A stretch of 64,000 bases of DNA from Vibrio profundi (GTDB lineage: Bacteria > Pseudomonadota > Gammaproteobacteria > Enterobacterales > Vibrionaceae): the NCBI RefSeq assembly GCF_005281835.1, contig NZ_RZIS01000003.1, positions 496,001 through 560,000 on the forward strand, in the 5' to 3' direction. A program made the translations under genes and the position numbers. Position 1 is the first letter of the stretch; each line of letters opens with the position of its first letter. Positions 53,286-62,841 of this stretch are shown here, in pieces. The notes below the pieces were generated by a model. The model was not told the DNA's origin, did no database searches, and saw nothing but the letters and a program-made list of their open reading frames with translations.

Positions 53286-55291
53286 TGCAGTCACCACTTC
53301 GTCATTTATCCCTCAAGAACAAACTGTTGCTCCCAATACTTCTGTTTATTGGCCTTACATTTTTTGCAACCCAGTTTCTAAATTACACTGTCACGTATGA
53401 GCGAGAAAAACAGAACCTAGTTCAACGAGTTAAAGTATTAGCGAAAGGTGTGGCTTACAACCTTCAAGCGGCAATCCTATTTGATGATTCAGATTCAGCT
53501 AATGAAATTCTATCTGCATTTAGCGCAGATAAAGATATCGTCCGAGTTAAGCTGTATGACCTCGAACAACAATTATTTGCCATATATCGGCAAGAAGGCG
53601 TGAACCCTCCCGTTCCAAACCAAGTTGAACGTGAAGCCATTTTAGATAAGAAGTTTGCTATCGCAAGTGAACATATATTTCTACTTGTGCCGGTCACCTT
53701 AGAAGGTGAAAACATCGCTTATTTAAGAGTTACGATTTCAACGAAAAGCTTTAAAAACATCCTGTTTACCATCATTAAAAATGGCGCGATTTATTTAGGG
53801 CTATTGGTTGTCCTGGGTTCTCTTCTGTATAAATTAGTTCAACGATTCATCATAGAGCCTGTATTTTCACTCAATGAAGCAATGCAAGCATTTGTTGAAA
53901 GGCGAGGGAAAGTACCAACTCTTGCAGCTCGTTCGCACGATGAAATAGGCGATTTAGTTAATGCGTTTAACACCATGCTTCAACGTTTAGAACAGCGAGA
54001 AAAGCAGGTCTTTTTCACACTAGACAAACTAGAACAAGAAAAATCGTTTGCGAATGAAGTGGTGGAGACGGTACAACACGCATTGGTTGTTACCGATGAT
54101 AAAGGCAATATCATTCACGCAAACGCGGCTACGCGCGAAATATTCCACTGTACCGCAGCCTATCTAGAAGGCTTAAAGATCCGGGTATTGCTCAATAGTA
54201 CTGAAAACCCACAAATCCAATCCGCATTAGAGTCCAAGGTTGATCTAAATGATCATCTTCTTGAAACCCAAAACGTTTTTGGTAATAAACAGCAACTCCA
54301 AATCAGTACTCGTGGCCTGTCCAAACAGGGGCAAACCCTTTTTGCAATTCAGGATGTAACCGAAATCGAAGCCGCGATGAGTCGCCAAAAGCTAGCGGCT
54401 GGAGTATTTGAAAACAGCAAAGACGGTTTAATTGTCCTTAATTCAAAAAGCCGAATTACCATGGTTAACCCTGCAGTTAGCCAGTTACTCGGTTTTGATA
54501 TCGATGAATTAGTTGGAAAAACACCTTTTGAAGTATTTGAATGGCGTCAGTTTGCGTCATTAATGCCAACTATCGTTGAATCCATTAAGAATTACGGGCA
54601 ATGGCAAGGTGAAGTGTGGGAGCAACACAAAGCGGGGCACCTAATTCCTATGTTTGTCAAAGTAAACAGAATTGCTACCGATGAACACAAACACAAATTT
54701 GACATGGTGCTGATTCTATCTGACCTATCTAATGTGAAAGAAATGGAACGTTTAGAGCATATGGCTCACCATGATGCGCTCACTGGGTTGGCAAACAGAG
54801 CGCAACTCTATCGGTTCCTAGATGAGGTGCTCTCTTCGAGTCATTATTCAAGCAGTCCATTTGCTGTGATCTATTTAGATTTGGACGGCTTTAAAGCAGT
54901 TAATGATACTTATGGTCATGACGCTGGTGACGAAGTACTAAAACAGGTATCAAGTCGTTTATTAAATCAAGTAAGAGTAGGGGATTTAGTCGCTCGATTA
55001 TCTGGGGATGAATTCGTCCTGGTGATTCAGCCAGCCGATAAGAATATGATTTCCGCGCTTGCCGCGCGTTTACTAGACTCAATCCAAAAAACGATAACGT
55101 ATCGAGATCGAGAGCTTTACGTAGGGGCAAGTATTGGTATCAATTTTGTTGCTGATAGTGCACGAGATCTCGATACCATATTACAAGAAGCGGACGAAGC
55201 CATGTACCAGGCGAAAAAACAAGGTAAAGGCCAGTTCGTTTTTTTCAGGCATGCCAACAAGTTTGAAAATAATCACCCTGAAACTGTGTAA
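53285..55291 (+). CDS. Membrane diguanylate cyclase: periplasmic sensor, HAMP, two PAS, GGDEF
   Basis: A 668-residue sensor cyclase. TM1 is near residues 12-30, the periplasmic CHASE8-like domain about 35-165, TM2 about 168-190, then HAMP (PVFSLNEAMQAF ... ARSHDEIGDLVNAFNTML), PAS1 (~255-365), PAS2 (~370-490) and GGDEF (~495-660). The active site is SGDEF (573-577), a common active variant; an intact I-site RVGD (564-567) sits exactly five residues before it, so product feedback is expected. The N-terminal half resembles YfiN, but two PAS domains are inserted. Activity would be set by the YfiR-like partner and perhaps by the receptor. Confidence 0.92.
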   Translation: MQSPLRHLSLKNKLLLPILLFIGLTFFATQFLNYTVTYEREKQNLVQRVKVLAKGVAYNLQAAILFDDSDSANEILSAFSADKDIVRVKLYDLEQQLFAIYRQEGVNPPVPNQVEREAILDKKFAIASEHIFLLVPVTLEGENIAYLRVTISTKSFKNILFTIIKNGAIYLGLLVVLGSLLYKLVQRFIIEPVFSLNEAMQAFVERRGKVPTLAARSHDEIGDLVNAFNTMLQRLEQREKQVFFTLDKLEQEKSFANEVVETVQHALVVTDDKGNIIHANAATREIFHCTAAYLEGLKIRVLLNSTENPQIQSALESKVDLNDHLLETQNVFGNKQQLQISTRGLSKQGQTLFAIQDVTEIEAAMSRQKLAAGVFENSKDGLIVLNSKSRITMVNPAVSQLLGFDIDELVGKTPFEVFEWRQFASLMPTIVESIKNYGQWQGEVWEQHKAGHLIPMFVKVNRIATDEHKHKFDMVLILSDLSNVKEMERLEHMAHHDALTGLANRAQLYRFLDEVLSSSHYSSSPFAVIYLDLDGFKAVNDTYGHDAGDEVLKQVSSRLLNQVRVGDLVARLSGDEFVLVIQPADKNMISALAARLLDSIQKTITYRDRELYVGASIGINFVADSARDLDTILQEADEAMYQAKKQGKGQFVFFRHANKFENNHPETV

Positions 55292-55344
55292 GTTATTGTA
55301 TAGTCGCTATAGTTTAGTTAGTTATTGATTCAAAAGGCTTAAAA

Positions 55345-56358
55345 ATGAACGTATTAGTTACAGGTGGTATGGGCTATATAGGCAGTCATACTTGTATTCA
55401 AATGATTCACGCGGGCATGACCCCTGTCATTTTTGACAACTTATATAACAGTAAATCAAGCGTTTTAGAGCGTATTGAAAAAGTCACATCAACTAAACCT
55501 AAGTTCATCCAAGGCGACATACGCAACCGTGAATTATTGATTCGTGTTCTACAAGAAAACGACATTAAGGCGGTAATACATTTCGCTGGGCTGAAAGCGG
55601 TCGGTGAGTCTGTACAAAAACCATTGGAATACTACGACAACAACGTGAACGGCACGCTAGTTTTAGTTGACGCGATGCGAGAGGCTGAAGTCAAGACTTT
55701 AGTCTTTAGCTCTTCGGCTACAGTTTACGGCGACCCAGCAAGCGTCCCTATCACTGAAGACTTTCCAACTAGTGCAACAAACCCCTACGGCCGTAGTAAA
55801 TTAATGGTCGAAGAATGTTTGACTGACTTCCAGAATGCCAACCCTGATTGGAGTATTACGTTACTACGCTATTTTAACCCGGTAGGATCGCACCCAACTG
55901 GTGAGTTAGGCGAAGACCCGCAAGGCATTCCAAACAATTTGATGCCGTTTGTCTCACAAGTAGCCGTTGGCCGCAGAGAATTTCTTTCAGTATTTGGTGA
56001 CAACTACCCAACGAAAGATGGTACTGGGGTTCGTGACTATATACATGTGATGGACTTATCTGATGGTCATGTTGCAGCTTTAAAGAAAGTAGGTCAAAAG
56101 TCTGGTTTACATATTTATAACCTCGGTACTGGTAACGGATACAGCGTACTAGAAATGGTTAATGCGTTTGAAAAAGCAAGCGGTAAACCGGTGCCTTACA
56201 AATTAGTAGAACGTAGACCTGGTGACATTGCAGAATGCTGGGCTGACCCGGCAAAAGCGCAGGAAGAACTAGGTTGGAAAGCCACTAGAACGCTAGAAGA
56301 AATGACAGAAGATACTTGGCGCTGGCAATCAATGAATCCGGATGGTTTCCCTGACTAA
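55345..56358 (+). CDS. galE: UDP-glucose 4-epimerase
   Basis: A 337-residue short-chain epimerase that interconverts UDP-glucose and UDP-galactose. The NAD motif is GGMGYIGSH (residues 7-15); the catalytic triad is Ser124, Tyr148 and Lys152 (SSSATVYGD, NPYGRSK). LLRYFNPVGSHPTGELGEDP and DYIHVMDLSDGHVAAL are GalE-specific. No galTKM genes follow, so it probably supplies UDP-galactose for surface polysaccharide as well as galactose use. A strong terminator lies 30 bp after the stop. Confidence 0.95.
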   Translation: MNVLVTGGMGYIGSHTCIQMIHAGMTPVIFDNLYNSKSSVLERIEKVTSTKPKFIQGDIRNRELLIRVLQENDIKAVIHFAGLKAVGESVQKPLEYYDNNVNGTLVLVDAMREAEVKTLVFSSSATVYGDPASVPITEDFPTSATNPYGRSKLMVEECLTDFQNANPDWSITLLRYFNPVGSHPTGELGEDPQGIPNNLMPFVSQVAVGRREFLSVFGDNYPTKDGTGVRDYIHVMDLSDGHVAALKKVGQKSGLHIYNLGTGNGYSVLEMVNAFEKASGKPVPYKLVERRPGDIAECWADPAKAQEELGWKATRTLEEMTEDTWRWQSMNPDGFPD

Positions 56359-56386
56359 TCTGGCCATTCTTTCGTATTAAACTTGA

Positions 56387-56413
56387 TAAAAGGCACATTA
56401 AGGTGCCTTTTTT
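56387..56413 (+). terminator. Rho-independent terminator of galE
   Basis: AAAAGGCAC / GTGCCTTTT (56388-56411) with a 6-base loop and T run. Confidence 0.92.
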
Positions 56414-56526
56414 GATCTAAACCCAAAAAAAAGTAAAAAATTGGTTAAAAAGTATCATTTGAAATTAATCATGTTAGACTACGCATGTTTTTATTCATCC
56501 AAATGTTAACTTTCTTCGGGGTCGTC

Positions 56527-56601
56527 ATGGAACTTGGTCTTATCATTGCTTTTATCGTAGCGTCTGCAGTTATGGTAAAGAAAGAAATGACAAACAAGTA
56601 A
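56527..56601 (+). CDS. Candidate 24-residue membrane mini-protein
   Basis: MELGLIIAFIVASAVMVKK then EMTNK: one hydrophobic helix (residues 3-17) followed by a charged cytoplasmic end, the typical shape of bacterial single-helix mini-proteins. GGGG (56518-56521) lies 5 bp before the ATG. In-frame ATGs at 56485 and 56503 could extend it to 38 residues (FLFIQMLTFFGVV), but have no ribosome site. It has its own space between the galE terminator and a symmetric terminator at 56641, which favours an independent transcript. I know no function. Confidence 0.5.
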   Translation: MELGLIIAFIVASAVMVKKEMTNK

Positions 56602-56640
56602 TTTCACTTTTCCTTTTTTGTTCATTTTCAAAGTGAAATA

Positions 56641-56666
56641 AAAAGCCAGCGATTCGCTGGCTTTTC
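56641..56666. terminator. Bidirectional terminator between mini-ORF and haem receptor
   Basis: Perfect 11-bp stem AAAAGCCAGCG / CGCTGGCTTTT with an ATT loop, A on the left and T on the right. Confidence 0.93.
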
Positions 56667-56681
56667 TTGTATTGAATGATA

Positions 56682-58811
56682 TTAAAACTCGTACTTTGCA
56701 GTTACCGACCAGTTACGTCCTGGTTGCGTGTAATCTTTATTTTCTTCAGAGAAGCCTCGAACGTCATTCCATTCATAATACTCTTCATCAGTTACGTTAA
56801 AGATACCAGCGCGAAGTGTTAAATCTTTGATTGGCATATAGTAAGCAGTCAAATCAACAACTGTTGCAGCAGAATTTTCAAGAATCGGATCAGTTAGGCC
56901 ACTACTATCAATATCGCTTGAACGCTTCTTCGCAGTATAATTCACATCAACAGACGTGCCCCAAGGCTTATTAGGTGAATCATAATTTAGACTAATCACG
57001 GCATTCCAAGGGTTAACTGTATTTAATGGGTTTCCTTTTCCGTCTTCACCTTCTGTATAAGCAGCAGCGAAGCGCGAGCTTACGCCCTGAATTGGCAAAA
57101 ATCTGTTCCAAGATAAAGTATTCGATGCTTCGACACCTTTAATTACCGCTTCATCTATATTAATGCTTTGATTAATAGTTGGGTCAAGTGGGGTACCACT
57201 GCCTCCAACGGGCTGACTATCTATGAAGTTATTGTAGTCACTGTAGAAAACAGCAATTTCACTAGAAGATACCGTCGTATTGTGACGCCAACCTAACTCA
57301 TACGAGATACTTTCTTCGGCTTCTAAATCCGGATTAGGAGCATTAACGTAACCGTGATTAGGGTTACCAAATGAATAATATAGCTCCTGGAAGTCAGGTG
57401 CGCGGAAACCTTGGCTGATCTGAGCAAAAATCTTGTTTTCATCGTTAATTGTATACGTGGTACCTAGACGACCAGTGACAGCAGAGTCGGAGTATTTCGC
57501 ATAGTCACTAGCTGGATTACCACTTGGGTTTTGGCTTGTGTCTCCTGGATCTGTTTCAAATCCGTCAAAACGCACACCCGGAGTAATCATCCAATTACCA
57601 ATCGTCATTTCGTTTTGAGCGAACACCCCGTACTTTCGTTCCGAAGCCGAAGGGATATAGAATATAACCTGGTCAGCACTTATTGAGTTGTACTCATTGT
57701 TGACATTTTTTATATCTTTATCTGAATATGCTGCGCCATAAATAAAGTAATGTTCAACATTACCAGTCGTAAAGAACTTATCCAATTGGATGTCTAATTG
57801 GTAGCCTTTATCTGAATATATGTAATCTTTACGCTGTACGTTACCGGCAGGGGGTAGGAACGCTCCCCCATTTGAAGTACGATTTGTAACTCCATTTTCT
57901 TCTTTCGCCAACCAGTCCGCTTGCCAAGTGATTGCGTCAGCGAATGACAGGTTTGCATCCCAAATATGCTTAATTCCGACTTGTTGCTGGCTAGTTGTAT
58001 CTTCACCAGTATAATCGGTGTAGCTCGCACTTTCTAAGTTTGAATCGCCAGAATTCTCAATAAAGTTACCTGTAAATTCAAGGCGGTGTTGATCATTGAG
58101 TTGATACTGAAGCTTAACGAGCAAATTGTTATTTTGAGTATCTTGCTCTTCAGGGCTACCGAAGTTTTCTATATTTTCGCCGTCACGACGAGTGTATGTA
58201 ACTAGCGTTTCCAGATCGCCGATACGATTTGCTAGTGCAACTGATTCGCTAAATGTATTGTCTGCAGATGAAAAGTTAAATTTAGCATGACCACCGAAAT
58301 CTCGACCATCCAAAAAATCACTAGGATCTTTCGTTTCAAATGCAGCGATACCGCCAATAGCATCTGAGCCATATAAAGAGGAAGCCGCTCCTTTTACGAT
58401 TTCAACAGACTTAAGTAGGTCAGTGTCAACATCTACACGAGAAGAGTTGATGAAGTTATATGATTGAGTTCCACTAGGTGTAAATTGGTTAGTTTGAGAA
58501 ACACCATCAACTATAACTTTGACACGGTTACCTTCCATTCCACGGATATTTATTCCTTGGATGCCTTGTCTAGAGTTTGTCGTAACCGTGACGCCTGGCG
58601 TATATCTGAAGAGATCTTCGACGCTAGTCATCATTTTTGATTCGATATCTTTGTCGTTAATCACAGATACTGATGCCGCAACGTCTTCAAGTTGCTGGCT
58701 CGTACGAGTTGAAGAAACTACGACTTCATCAAATAACGCATATTCTTCAGCTATCGCTGGTGTAGTCATTGCTACAATGATAGATGCTGATAAAAGAGAC
58801 TTCTTATACAT
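56682..58811 (-). CDS. hupA: TonB-dependent haem/haemoglobin receptor (HupA/HutA type)
   Basis: A 709-residue outer-membrane receptor. Signal peptide KKSLLSASIIVAMTTPAIA; the TonB box is near FDEVVVSSTRT; the plug has GIQGINIRGMEGNRVKVIVDG and SVEIVKGAASSLYGSDAIGG; the barrel ends WSVTAKYEF. A FRAPDFQELYYSFGNPNHGY stretch with Asn-Pro matches the FRAP...NPNL signature of haem and haemoglobin receptors. It is divergent from a LysR gene, the same arrangement as V. vulnificus hupA-hupR; V. cholerae HutA is the close alternative name. A Fur box lies just upstream, so it should be induced by iron starvation. Confidence 0.9.
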   Translation of the reverse strand: MYKKSLLSASIIVAMTTPAIAEEYALFDEVVVSSTRTSQQLEDVAASVSVINDKDIESKMMTSVEDLFRYTPGVTVTTNSRQGIQGINIRGMEGNRVKVIVDGVSQTNQFTPSGTQSYNFINSSRVDVDTDLLKSVEIVKGAASSLYGSDAIGGIAAFETKDPSDFLDGRDFGGHAKFNFSSADNTFSESVALANRIGDLETLVTYTRRDGENIENFGSPEEQDTQNNNLLVKLQYQLNDQHRLEFTGNFIENSGDSNLESASYTDYTGEDTTSQQQVGIKHIWDANLSFADAITWQADWLAKEENGVTNRTSNGGAFLPPAGNVQRKDYIYSDKGYQLDIQLDKFFTTGNVEHYFIYGAAYSDKDIKNVNNEYNSISADQVIFYIPSASERKYGVFAQNEMTIGNWMITPGVRFDGFETDPGDTSQNPSGNPASDYAKYSDSAVTGRLGTTYTINDENKIFAQISQGFRAPDFQELYYSFGNPNHGYVNAPNPDLEAEESISYELGWRHNTTVSSSEIAVFYSDYNNFIDSQPVGGSGTPLDPTINQSINIDEAVIKGVEASNTLSWNRFLPIQGVSSRFAAAYTEGEDGKGNPLNTVNPWNAVISLNYDSPNKPWGTSVDVNYTAKKRSSDIDSSGLTDPILENSAATVVDLTAYYMPIKDLTLRAGIFNVTDEEYYEWNDVRGFSEENKDYTQPGRNWSVTAKYEF

Positions 58812-58871
58812 TTTTATTTAACCTTAAAATCCATAGTAGGTAACTTGAGCGGATGCCATTCTATTGGATAC

Positions 58872-58897
58872 AAATGATAATTACTATCGTTATCATT
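58872..58897. promoter_or_regulatory. Fur (ferric uptake regulator) box
   Basis: GATAATTACTATCGTTATC (58876-58894) matches the 19-bp Fur consensus at 15 positions and is nearly palindromic with its flanks (AATGATAA ... TTATCATT). It lies 61 bp upstream of the haem receptor ATG and would shut the gene off when iron is plentiful. Confidence 0.8.
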
Positions 58898-59054
58898 AGG
58901 TTTTATTTTTTATTATAGCTTCATGTTTCATGTCGCATTGATAAGAAATCTTATAAAAACAATTAGTTATATTTTCTAAATTAATTATAATTAGTTCAAT
59001 GTTGAATTAATTATTGTGATAAAGATCTCATTAAATAACCGAGAGGGATATGGT

Positions 59055-59942
59055 TTGCAAAGTCCAATAACCTTAGAAGCGCTTCATATTTTAGATGCTA
59101 TTGATCGCAGGGGGAGTTTTGCTTCAGCCGCAAATGAACTCGATCGAGCACCTTCCTCGTTGAGTTACCAAATACAAAAACTTGAGCAAGATCTTGATAT
59201 CATGATCTTTGACCGTTCAGGCCACAAAGCAAACTTTACTGATGCCGGAAGACTAATTTTGGAACAAGGTAGAATGATTCTTGCGGCTTCGGAGCGCTTG
59301 GTCACTGAAGCTACGATTCTTGCTAATGGCTGGGAGCTCGACTTAACCATCGCATTTGATGGAATTATCCCAGTTGATAACTTTTTTCCACTCGTAGAAG
59401 AGCTTGGAAAAATCAGTAAAACTCGCGTTAGGCTACAAGAAGAGATCCTTGCAGGATGTTGGGAAGCGTTAGCAGCAGATCGAGCAGATTTATTAGTGTG
59501 TCCTAAACCTGAAACATTACCAAATGACGTTAAAAGTGACACAATAGGTCATATTACAATGACATGGGTCGCTGCAACGGATCATTATGTTCATAAGCGA
59601 ACAGGGGACTTTGACCAGAAAGCCAGAGAAAGTTACAGGGTCATAGCGATTGCAGACACGGCGCGAGATCAGCCTGCAATCACAGTGAACATTTTGGAAA
59701 AACAACCAAGGCTAACAGTCACCAACTTCCATGCAAAAGTCGATGCGCTAATAAATGGGCTTGGTATTGGTACTTTACCAACAACGATTGCTGAACCTTT
59801 AATCGAATCAGGCAAACTGAAACAAATCACAGGCACCGAGCAGCAAAGTATCGATATTGTTCTGGTTTGGCGCCGAAACAAAATTGGAGACGCCAAATCT
59901 TGGTGTATTCAATATTTGAAAAAGAACTGGCTGATGCAGTAG
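59055..59942 (+). CDS. hupR: LysR family regulator (HupR-like)
   Basis: A 295-residue LysR regulator. TTG 59055 is chosen because GAGAGGGA (59041-59048) lies 6 bp upstream and the protein then begins at the normal helix-turn-helix (ITLEALHILDAIDRRGSFASAANEL); the GTG at 59016 would add 13 residues. The effector domain follows from residue ~85 (LDLTIAFDGIIPVDNFFPLV). Divergence from the haem receptor matches V. vulnificus HupR, which activates hupA with haem; the name is by this synteny. It ends TAG directly against the stop codon of patZ (TAGCTA). Confidence 0.82.
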   Translation: MQSPITLEALHILDAIDRRGSFASAANELDRAPSSLSYQIQKLEQDLDIMIFDRSGHKANFTDAGRLILEQGRMILAASERLVTEATILANGWELDLTIAFDGIIPVDNFFPLVEELGKISKTRVRLQEEILAGCWEALAADRADLLVCPKPETLPNDVKSDTIGHITMTWVAATDHYVHKRTGDFDQKARESYRVIAIADTARDQPAITVNILEKQPRLTVTNFHAKVDALINGLGIGTLPTTIAEPLIESGKLKQITGTEQQSIDIVLVWRRNKIGDAKSWCIQYLKKNWLMQ

Positions 59943-62624
59943 CTAGGTTAGTCGGAGAACCATATCAGCGGTTCCATCCTCGAAGCTGACGTCGACTACA
60001 AAACCAAGTTTTTGTGCAAGCGTCAGCATCCCTCGGTTAGTCGGCATCGTCATACCAGATATCTGCTCGGTGTTTTTGTTACGACAGTAGTCAATAATTT
60101 TATTCATTAAAATCCTTCCCAAGCCTACACCTTTAAGATCAGAGCGAATCAAGATTGCGAATTCAGCATCGGTATTTTCGGGATTAATCAAAGCTCGAGA
60201 AACGCCAATGATCGCGTCTTCACCGAGCTCTTCACGTACCGCAACAAAAGCAATTTCTCTATCAAAATCGATCTGAGTAAAGTTAGCTAATGCTTCATGA
60301 TTAAACTCTCCAACATCACTGAAAAAGCGCTTATAAAGATCTTCTTTCGAAACGTTTTGAATAAAATCGGAGTGTAATGGTTCATCCTCAGGAAGAATCG
60401 GACGCAACAATATCTCGCTACCATCTTTAATTTGATGGGTTTCTTCCAATTCAACAGGATAAGGTCTTATCGCGAGGCGTTCTTGAGCATCACCATGGTA
60501 GGACTTTAAAACAATATCGGCATCCAAAATGGTAAAACTGTTGCCATTAACGAGTAGTGGATGAATATCCAGTTCGTGTATTTGAGGGCAATCTACAACC
60601 ATCTGTGATATTCGGACTAAGAACTCAGATAACCCGTCGATATCGATAGGGCTTGGCAACTTTTGTAAGCGAACTTTTTCACTCTTTATTGCTCGTATGA
60701 CCAAGTAGCGAGCTAGCGTCGTGTTAAGTGGGGGAAGTGCGGCTGCAGCATCTCTACACTCATCCCATTCAGAACCACCTTGACCTAGGAGAATTACTGG
60801 CCCAAAAGTCGAATCGGTTGTCACCTTAATTCTTAACTCTTGGCCTCCTGCGAGTTTCGCCATTCCTTGAACTAACAAGCCATGGATATGCGCTGTAGGA
60901 TAGGAGAGTTGTGAACGATCCAAAATTGCCTGGGCAGCACTGGCTACTTCTTGGCTATTACGCAGATTTAGCATCACACCTTGCACATCGGACTTATGCG
61001 CAATATCCGGAGAGCGCAACTTAACCGCAACTGGATATCCGATTTTCTCGGCAATATGAACGGCTTCGCTAGGGTCAGAGGCGATCCAAGTTGGTAGCAG
61101 CTCTAATCCAAAACTATTAAAAAGATGTCTCGTTTGGTGGGTATCTAGACTTACTGTGTTTTCGTCCAGTAATTGCTGGGCAATCCAATTCTTTGCGTCC
61201 ACGAGGTCTTCTACGTGTACTTTTTCTGCTGTTGTCGGCGTTTCCATTAGCTGGCGTTGATTGCGTCGGTACTCCACTAAGTGCATGAAAGCGACGACCG
61301 AACTTTCAGGTGTTCGATAGGTTGGAATTCCCGCCTGTGTAAACAATTGACGAGCAGGTTTAGCGGTTAGTTCCCCAGACCAATTAGTGAGAATGTTAAA
61401 ACGTTTTTGGCGAGGGTGTGCCTTAATAGTTTGTATTATTCGCTCAGCCGTTTCTTTTGACTGCGCGACAGCTGATGGGCTATGCATAATCAAAATGGCA
61501 TCAGCTTCATCGCCATCTAGTAAGATATTTAGTACATCAACGTAGCGCTGTTGGCTAGCATCACCGACTATGTCAATCGGATTACTATGGGACCAACTTT
61601 CTGGTAGCACTCTGTTAAGTTTTGCGTATGTCTCATCAGATAAATCTGCAAGTTTTCCGCCACGCTCGAACAAGGTGTCGACAGCCATGATTGCCGGGCC
61701 ACCGCCGTTTGTAATTATCGCTAATCGTTCTCCGCGTAGCGGCACAGAGTGGGTCAGTGTCTCAACCGCCGCAAACAATTCGTGCATATTTTTTACTCGC
61801 AACATCCCACTTCTTCGAATTGCCGAATCGTAAATTATATCAAGCGTATCATTGCCACCATTGTGAGCCATTGCCGCTGCTCTTCCACGAGCAGTTCGCC
61901 CACCTTTTAAAACCAAAATACGTTTGTTTCGCGATGCCGCTCGTGCTGCAGAAATAAATCGTCTCGCATCTTTTATAGTATCCACATAGAGAAGAATAGC
62001 TTCGGTGTGTGAGTCACGACTTAAGTAATCAAGTAGTTCAGAAAAGCCTATGTCACAGGCGTTTCCAATCGATATATACGCCGAAAAACCAATGCTTTTG
62101 TCGTTTGCCCAATCCAGGATAGTGGTACATACAGCCGCTGATTGAGACAAAAATGCGATTTTTCCTTTCAATGCGCCGACTGGTGAAAACGACGCATTGA
62201 GTCCAATCCAAGGTAAGATAATCCCTAAACTGTTTGGGCCAAGAATGCGGATATTGTGTGCCTTGGCAATCGCTTGGCACTCTTCGATTATCGGCAGGTC
62301 GTTATTCCCATATTGATGCATATCGGAAGACAAAATAACGACCGCTGAAATTCCTTTAGCCGCAATACTTTGGAAAATCTCGACATTTCTTGAAGCATGA
62401 GTACAGAGAATTGCCAAATCAGGAACAATAGGAAGGGCATCGACATTTTTGTAAGCCAACACACCAGATACAGAGGAGTATTTAGGGGTAACAGGCATAA
62501 TAGCGCCAGTGAACTCACCGTGTAGAAGATTATTCATTACGATATAACCAGCACGAAACTCTTTTTGAGACGCGCCGACAACCGCGATTGATTTAGGCTT
62601 AAATAGAGAGTCCAAATAGTTCAT
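59943..62624 (-). CDS. patZ: Protein lysine acetyltransferase with acyl-CoA synthetase-like domain (PatZ/Pat type)
   Basis: An 893-residue fusion. Domains in order: CoA-binding (LFKPKSIAVVGASQKEFRAG), succinyl-CoA ligase-like domains (FLSQSAAVCTTILDWA, ITNGGGPAIMAVDTLFERGG), an ATP-grasp domain (about residues 495-700; IGYPVAVKLRSPDIAHKSDVQGV, PVILLGQGG), and a C-terminal GNAT domain (~735-893; RPILPEDEPLHSDFI, AILIRSDLKGVGLGRILMNKI). E. coli PatZ acetylates and inactivates Acs and other metabolic enzymes. AAGG before the ATG fits. Whether the synthetase half is active cannot be judged by eye. It converges with hupR without any spacing. Confidence 0.93.
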   Translation of the reverse strand: MNYLDSLFKPKSIAVVGASQKEFRAGYIVMNNLLHGEFTGAIMPVTPKYSSVSGVLAYKNVDALPIVPDLAILCTHASRNVEIFQSIAAKGISAVVILSSDMHQYGNNDLPIIEECQAIAKAHNIRILGPNSLGIILPWIGLNASFSPVGALKGKIAFLSQSAAVCTTILDWANDKSIGFSAYISIGNACDIGFSELLDYLSRDSHTEAILLYVDTIKDARRFISAARAASRNKRILVLKGGRTARGRAAAMAHNGGNDTLDIIYDSAIRRSGMLRVKNMHELFAAVETLTHSVPLRGERLAIITNGGGPAIMAVDTLFERGGKLADLSDETYAKLNRVLPESWSHSNPIDIVGDASQQRYVDVLNILLDGDEADAILIMHSPSAVAQSKETAERIIQTIKAHPRQKRFNILTNWSGELTAKPARQLFTQAGIPTYRTPESSVVAFMHLVEYRRNQRQLMETPTTAEKVHVEDLVDAKNWIAQQLLDENTVSLDTHQTRHLFNSFGLELLPTWIASDPSEAVHIAEKIGYPVAVKLRSPDIAHKSDVQGVMLNLRNSQEVASAAQAILDRSQLSYPTAHIHGLLVQGMAKLAGGQELRIKVTTDSTFGPVILLGQGGSEWDECRDAAAALPPLNTTLARYLVIRAIKSEKVRLQKLPSPIDIDGLSEFLVRISQMVVDCPQIHELDIHPLLVNGNSFTILDADIVLKSYHGDAQERLAIRPYPVELEETHQIKDGSEILLRPILPEDEPLHSDFIQNVSKEDLYKRFFSDVGEFNHEALANFTQIDFDREIAFVAVREELGEDAIIGVSRALINPENTDAEFAILIRSDLKGVGLGRILMNKIIDYCRNKNTEQISGMTMPTNRGMLTLAQKLGFVVDVSFEDGTADMVLRLT

Positions 62625-62841
62625 AAGATTACCTTTTAATACTGATAGCCGTATCCTAACCTACAAAGTGGAATCAAATTGTAGGAGAAATCAGCAATTT
62701 GATTTTGAACTACACTTAGAGCGTTAAGTTTGTGAAATGAATCACTACCAATTGGTAGATATTGATAAAGTATGCTTGATTCTCTTTGTCTGTATCGGCA
62801 TGATTTATAGTAGTTTATTATTAAGGACGTCTGAGCATTCC

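Noticed and set aside
62737..62841. 35-residue extension of the SPOR lipoprotein
   Set aside because: It would bury the lipobox signal sequence that starts at ATG 62842.
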